Of a DNA stretch of 64,000 nt, positions 58,111-64,000 are shown piece after piece; position 1 is the stretch's first letter, and each line of letters starts with the position of its first letter. The stretch covers positions 5,022,001-5,086,000 of the forward strand of contig NC_089434.1 of assembly GCF_026210795.1 (NCBI RefSeq). The letters are read 5' to 3'. The notes under the pieces are model-generated. The model was not told the origin of the DNA. It saw only the letters and a program-made list of their open reading frames with translations, and ran no database searches. This DNA comes from Rhizophagus irregularis (lineage: Eukaryota; Glomeromycota; Glomeromycetes; Glomerales; Glomeraceae). The position numbers and the translations under genes are program-made.

Positions 58111-59345
58111 TAATATTATAATAATAGAAAGGTATGAAATAAAATAATATATCATATAAATCCTAATATATGTTAAGAATACCAGAATGATATTAAATAC
58201 TGGTATTTTGAAATTTTTCTAATAAATAAAAATAATGGCCATAAAAAAACTATAAAAGAGCCTGTTTTTTAAATAAAATTCTTCTTTAATAAATATATAT
58301 ACTGTATCTGGTAAAATGACTATATAAATTATTTTTATCATATAATTGAATTCATGCAATAATTGCAGTATACATTATTTTCATTTTCCATGTATTTTGT
58401 TGAAAATATTAGATGATATTTTTTTAGTAGTGTCTATATGTCTATTATTGTAGTGTCTTTATGTCTATTATTGTAGTGTCTATATGTTTATTATTATTTT
58501 ATTATTTTAATCTAATATATTATTTTCCACATATTTTATTCAAAATTCAGTATTATTTGATCAGATTCTACTTTTTTATATAAATGAATCTATCAGTTAT
58601 TAAGTGACATTTTTTTTTAATAATGTCTATTATTATTTTAATATAATATATTATTTTAATTTAATATATATATATAAAGTATGCAATTGAAAATAATTGC
58701 CAATTTGCATAAGATTCTATTTTCTAAATAAATAAATCTATCCGCCGTAGTGGCTTTTTTCTTTATAGTACCTATCATTATTATATAAATGAATCCATCA
58801 GTTATTAGATATCATTTTTTTTTAATAATACCTATTATTATTTTAATAATATATTATTTAATTTAATATATATATAAAGTATGCAGTTGAAAATATTTGC
58901 CAATTTGCATAAGATTCCATTTTTAATATAAACAAATCTGTCTGCTGTAGTGGCTCTTTTCTTAATAATGTCTATCATCATTATATAAATGAATCTATCA
59001 GTTATTAAATGACATTTTTTTTTAATAATGCCTATTCTTATTTTAATATAACATATTATTTTAATCTAATTATATATAAAGTGTGCATTGCCAATTTGCA
59101 TAAAATCTACTTTTCATATAAATAAATCTGTCTGCTATGATGGCTTTTTTCTTGATAATGCTTATCATTATTTTAATCTAGTAATATATTATTTTAATCT
59201 ATAAAATATATAGTTGAAAATATTATAAAAATTTAGTATTATTTGATTGATCTGCATAAGAGTTTACTTTACCATATAGATAAGTCTATCAGTTATTTTT
59301 TCTAATAGTGTTTATTATTTTTTTAATCCAATATATCTAATATAT
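58111..59345. repeat. Tandem repeat, about 200-bp unit
   Basis: The module with ATCAGTTATTA, ACATTTTTTTTTAATAATG, AATTGCCAATTTGCATAAGA and TGTAGTGGCTTTTTTCT repeats with CAGTTAT at 58594, 58799, 58999 and (diverged) 59290. Shorter TGTCTATTATTGTAGTGTCT repeats precede it at 58430-58490. Confidence 0.8.
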
Positions 59346-61390
59346 AAAGTGCATCTAAAATTAGTAGGTTGTATATATAATGTACTTTATGTGTACAAGA
59401 ATTTTTTGAATTTATAATACTAGTTATTTGATCCAGTTATTGGGAAATATCCTTTAACCTAATTGTTAGGAAATGGCCTTTAACCAGTTAAATCAAGCTA
59501 TGGTATTGTTAAGTGTTGGAATAATAATGGCTAATAAATTGCTAAAATGGTTGATAACTGTAGTTAAATTAGAGGTTATGAAGTTTGTGCTATTTGAGAG
59601 GTTCATGAATTTGTTATAAGGTTTGAGATTTGAGAGGTTGAAAAGTTTGAAAGATTTTGAGAGGTTTGTGAGATTTTAGAGTTATATAAAATTATTATGA
59701 TTGTTATGATTGTGAGATATTTGATATTTGTAAGTTTTGTTAATGATTGTGAAAATTTTTGAAGGTTGTGAGTTTGTAAAGTTTTGTCATAAAGACTGAA
59801 AATCCCATTTTGTTTTGAAAGAATTTAAGGAAGAAATGAAGATGGAAAAAATTTAATACTTATAAATACTAAGGTACAGACAGTTATAGTAACACTAAAC
59901 CAAAATTATCACTTCAATTGTCCAATTTTATGTTTTCTTTCAAAAAAAAAAAAAAAAATGATTTTTTTTTCTTTTTTTCGCAGCAGTGTAAACAAACAAA
60001 CAAATAAATCAGTAAAATAAACAAACAATTTTTGCGCATTGTTTATTTTTTTTATCAGCCCAATCAATTAATATCATCTAAATCGAGATGACATTAATGA
60101 TTTACAGTATATAATAAAGGAAAAAGGTCAATTAATGATGTATGTTAAGCCCAAAATACATTAAAAGCCTTTAATCGATAACCAAAAAAAAAAACAAAAA
60201 TTTGAGGCAAAAATTCAAGAATCTAGGCTGAATATTTTTTTTTTAATTTAATTATAATTGTAATAAATATTTATTTAATTAAAAAATCAAAAATCAAAAT
60301 CAAAAAAAGCAAAAAAAAAAGCAGGCACAGTAATAAGGCTTTTTCAATAATAAAATAATAATATTTACGGATTCAATAATATTTACGGATAACTTTAACT
60401 TTTGAAAGGCTGAAAAGCACCAATCAATTCATGTAATTTTACTAGTGATATTAACGGTCCGACTTGAAGCCAAAGTCAAGGACCGGTAAAAAGTCAAGCT
60501 GAACCGATCGATATCGGAATTTTTTTGTGTACCTCGATGATCAGATTAAATAAATAATTTCCCAAAAGACAAGATTTTCTTTTGTAATGTTTTTTTTTTA
60601 AACCAAGTTTTTTACATTCTCTATACATTCTATATACTCGGTTTCATTTTTATAAACATTCCGTATAAATTGATTTCTTATTCAGTAAGTAGTTTAGAAA
60701 TTGTAAAGTGGAGCTTTCAAAATAAATAATTATTGGAACTATGCTCTCGGAAACTATTTTATATACATATATTTTTCTTTAAGAAATAATCATTATACTA
60801 GATCACTAACCATTTTTTCTTTTATTTTTTAGGACGCACCTATAAAAAAAAAATTACGTTTTATCATAAAAAAAAAATAATCTCATTAATTAAGCTCATT
60901 CATGATTTTTTCATGTTTAATATCACGATCATAATTTTTTTTACAAGATAATGCCTGTTTTTTTAATTAATAGGAATAATAGACATAACGAATTTTGAAA
61001 CTTGGAACTCAAACCTGTATGTAAAACAAAACATTTGCATTATTACGTAAAATTTGGTTGAAATTGCCAAATCCCGCACATCCTAATAAAGATAAAGAGT
61101 ACAATTTTGATATTTCGATATAAATCATAAAAAAGTGCCAATAAAAAATTCACTCGTTACTCGTTAACGAGCATCAGCGTAATTAATTTTTATTATAAAA
61201 TAAATGAATACACTATAAAATAAATGAATACACGAAATGAAATGAAAAATAATGTGAATTAATAATAATATATAAAATACAGATCAAAAATAAAAGAAAT
61301 AAAAAAAAAGTAAAACTAAGAAATCAAATAAAAAACAATTTAAAGGGATATTTGATAACAAAAAAAAATTATATAAAAAAGATTAACTAT
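59346..61390. other. Spacer with a C-poor GT/GA-rich patch
   Basis: No gene. From about 59580 to 59790 the + strand has almost no C, with GAGGTT, TTTGAGAG and GATTGTGA repeats. The remainder is A/T-rich, with AAACAAACAAA microsatellite near 59990-60030. Confidence 0.5.
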
Positions 61391-61860
61391 TTTTTTCGTC
61401 TTCCGGGCCAGTCCAACTTGAGCCCGGCATGGTATACATTTATAAATTCATCCATTTTTTTCGTCTTTCGGGCGAATTATCAATCAGCTGGCATGACAAA
61501 TATTAATGAATTCATCCATTTTTTTCGTCTTCCGGGCCAGTCCAATTTGAATTATCAATCAGCCCGGAATTTATAAACTCATCTAATGGACATGAATTAT
61601 CAATCAGCCCGGAATTTATAAACTCATCTAATGGACATGAATTATCAATCAGCTGGCATGATAAATATTAATGAATTCATCCATTTTTTTCGTCTTTCGG
61701 GCCAGTCCCAATTTGAATTATCAATCAGCCCGGAATTTATAAACTCATCTAACGGATGATTTATAAACTCATCTAACGGATGATTTATAAACTCATCTAA
61801 TGGATGATTTATAAACTCATCTAATGGATGATTTATATGGATGATTCATATGACACTATA
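61391..61860. repeat. Compound minisatellite
   Basis: A TTTTTTCGTCTTCCGGGCCA module is interleaved with GAATTATCAATCAGCCCGGA and ATTTATAAACTCATCTAATG modules, in three to four rounds. It ends in four perfect-length 24-bp units (AAACTCATCTAACGGATGAT plus TTAT) at 61741, 61765, 61789 and 61813. The 74-aa frame crossing it is a by-product. Confidence 0.85.
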
Positions 61861-61979
61861 ATGTAAATAGGCCATATATATATACCTATATGTTATAACT
61901 ATTTTCATCATGTGGACGACTCTAACAGTCAAGAGAATTCATGATGTATATAAATAATGAAATAATAATCTATTAGAAT

Positions 61980-62365
61980 TAAATTTGTAATTCCATTAAA
62001 TCTTTTCTTCTTGATAATTTCATATTTACAATTTTTAACCGTCGAATTCGTCGGAATTCATGAATTTTGTGTCTTTTTTCATCAAAATTAATCTCTTTTT
62101 CTTGATAATCTATATTTACAATTTGCAATCCATCGAATTCGTCGGAATTCATACAAAATCCCAAATTTGGTTAAGGTAAACTTCGGGTTCAAAGCCTTGA
62201 GATGTGTAAGATTCTTGTGTTGTGTTCATAATCCTCGTTGTGATTCATATAAATGTTGCTCAAGTCGCGAGTTTTACTGAATCGTAGACATCACTAATGA
62301 TTCGCGATTGTGATTTTCATCATAAATGTTGCTCAAGTCACGAGTTTTACAGAATCACGAGTTAA
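61980..62365. repeat. Two short direct-repeat pairs
   Basis: Around 62005-62065 and 62100-62155, TATTTACAATTTTTAACCGT/TTTGCAATCCA then CGAATTCGTCGGAATTCAT are repeated in direct orientation. Around 62245-62275 and 62320-62350, AAATGTTGCTCAAGTCGCGA then GTTTTAC are repeated. No coding function is supported; the minus frame at 61979-62164 is a by-product. Confidence 0.7.
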
Positions 62366-64000
62366 TCCAATTTTAGAATTTGAACTATTGAGCCATAAAT
62401 TAGCCATAGTGTAAACGAACCGTTGCTATGTAAATACCGAATCAGCCAACCTGACGCATTATCATTTATGTTATAAACATCTATGTTACCCTTGTTATGT
62501 TATTACCCTTGTTATGTTATTTATCTTAGGTAGAGTTTCTTGGTAGTAGAAAGAATAAGATTAAGCTGCCTATCCATTTGTGATGATCCATAGTAAATTC
62601 GGCGGTGCCATCATTTTGACATTTTTAGTTTTAAAATAAAATATATAATTTTTTTCAATTTCAAATAAAAAGAATTTGGGATACTTATTAATATTAACGT
62701 TTTAAAAGTACTTTTCTTTTGTGTTTTAAAACGATGATCTAGTGTAAAATGATCTCAGACATAAAATAATTTGAGAATCACAGTTAAAAAGTAGTCATAT
62801 TTAAAAAAGCAGTCGGGTTTAAGAAATAGTCCTATTTGAGAATATTTGAAGAATAGGCAAGCTTGAATAATAAGAAAATTTGAAGAATAGGCATGTTTGA
62901 AAAATAGCTATGATTAAAAAATAGCCGTCATGTTTGAAAAAATAGTCATAATTAAAAAAGTAGTAGTCAGATTTTTTGTCGCGTAATTTAAAAGAAATTT
63001 ATTAAGCGTGAATATGGCTGTATCAGGCTGTAAAGAAGTTATGCTTTTATCCGTATTTGGTGTCTGGAACCTTTAATATTTCTACATTTAGTAATTTTTG
63101 ATAACAATTTTGTTAATCATAATTGACGAGTTATTAATCTAGTTTGAATGATAAAATCAGTAATTATCAATCTACTGATCATCCAAGTAATGAAAAGTAA
63201 TGAGTTAAGCCAGTTAAGCCGCAAAAAAAACAGCAAATCGTAATTGTAAATCGATCGACAACTAGGCTTGTATACTGAATACGTTATTGTGGTAATTAAT
63301 CGGGGGGAAGATTTTAGAGGTTGTACAATACCATTTGTTTGCTTCGAAAAATGAAAGAAACCTATTAAGATAATTAATTTGTATCTTACTTAATGATTTT
63401 TAAGCAATTATTTTTTTTTTTTTACGAAAAAATTCAGTTCCCCTGAATTTCACAAATATAAAGTTGACAACGAAATCATTGAAACCAAAAAAAGAGTTAT
63501 TGAATAACCAATCATTCAAATCAACAGTATCAATTATTATAATTATTTCACCGATTTACAAATTTATTTACAATTTATTTACAACTTAATAAACCTGTAA
63601 TTTAGCCGGAGTATCGTATAACCCGAAACTATAATAATTAAGGAAAACTTAAACTTTAAATATTCACATATAATAAAAATAATTGTTTTCCGTATTTTAC
63701 CATTTTTTTTTAAAATTACAAAAATTTGTTTGTATTTTTTGTAACGAAGTACTAAAAAAATAAATAAATAAATAAATAAATTTTTTTAACAATCAGAGAA
63801 AAAATAAAAACAAAAATAACTATTTTTTTTTTAAATTTTAATTAAAATCTATTTCTAATTTTATTAAATCTATTTCTAATTTATTAAAACTATTTCTATT
63901 TTATTAAACCTATTTTTAAATTTAATAAAAAATAATATTTATAATAAAACTATATTTTTTCATATATTTTTTTGATTATTTTAATTTCTTTGTAGAAAAA
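62366..64000. other. AT-rich spacer
   Basis: No gene. At about 62780-62975 short degenerate AAAAATAGTCAT/GAATAGGCA repeats follow one another. Near 63755-63790 an AAAT microsatellite occurs. Confidence 0.5.

Overview
The window looks like a piece of a very AT-rich, repeat-dominated fungal genome. The closest fit I can argue is an arbuscular mycorrhizal fungus (Glomeromycotina, Rhizophagus/Glomus-like). The reasons are short GT-AG introns (60-205 bp), vertebrate/fungal-type TTAGGG repeats, a divergent MATA-HMG-like HMG-box protein, and an abundance of Helitron/PIF1, MULE, pogo, Tc1 and LINE remnants among long A/T-rich spacers. The taxon is an inference, not proven by any single feature.

Layout. 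1-4.6 kb: a broken Helitron (Rep plus PIF1-type helicase, + strand) followed by a fold-back element. A second copy of the whole block lies in inverted orientation at 50.9-55.8 kb, and there it carries a 920-bp hAT-like insertion with an 8-bp target duplication. 5-12.9 kb: a Tc1/mariner relic, a 48-bp minisatellite, and unrecognised and kinesin-like gene relics. 14-17.8 kb: minisatellite and small palindromic elements. 17.8-23.4 kb: a 5.6-kb element with terminal inverted repeats carrying a broken transposase-like gene. Its core shows D, D and E motifs, its C-terminus is Cys-rich, and I know no established family name for it. 24-26.8 kb: a MULE (FAR1-like, MULE, SWIM and CCHC domains) whose intron is filled with telomere-like repeats. 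27.4-32.9 kb: relics of TPX2, a LINE and a DNMT1-type cytosine methyltransferase. 34-40.3 kb: a pogo relic, nested MITEs, a truncated PIF1 helicase and a pseudogene of the Polycomb protein EED/ESC. 41.3-42.1 kb: the only intact-looking host-type gene, an HMG-box protein. 42-48 kb: AT-rich spacer. 48.3-50.9 kb: a nearly intact pogo transposon with TA target duplication. 56-64 kb: tandem-repeat arrays and AT-rich DNA.

How it fits together. This is a transposon graveyard in which several host cell-division or chromatin genes (kinesin-14, TPX2, DNMT1, EED) survive only as fragments. Many stop codons in the relics are what C-to-T (or G-to-A) transitions would produce, which would suit methylation-linked decay. 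Only the HMG-box gene and, with one frameshift near its end, the pogo transposase look potentially expressible. The most unusual item is the DDE-like element at 17.8-23.4 kb.
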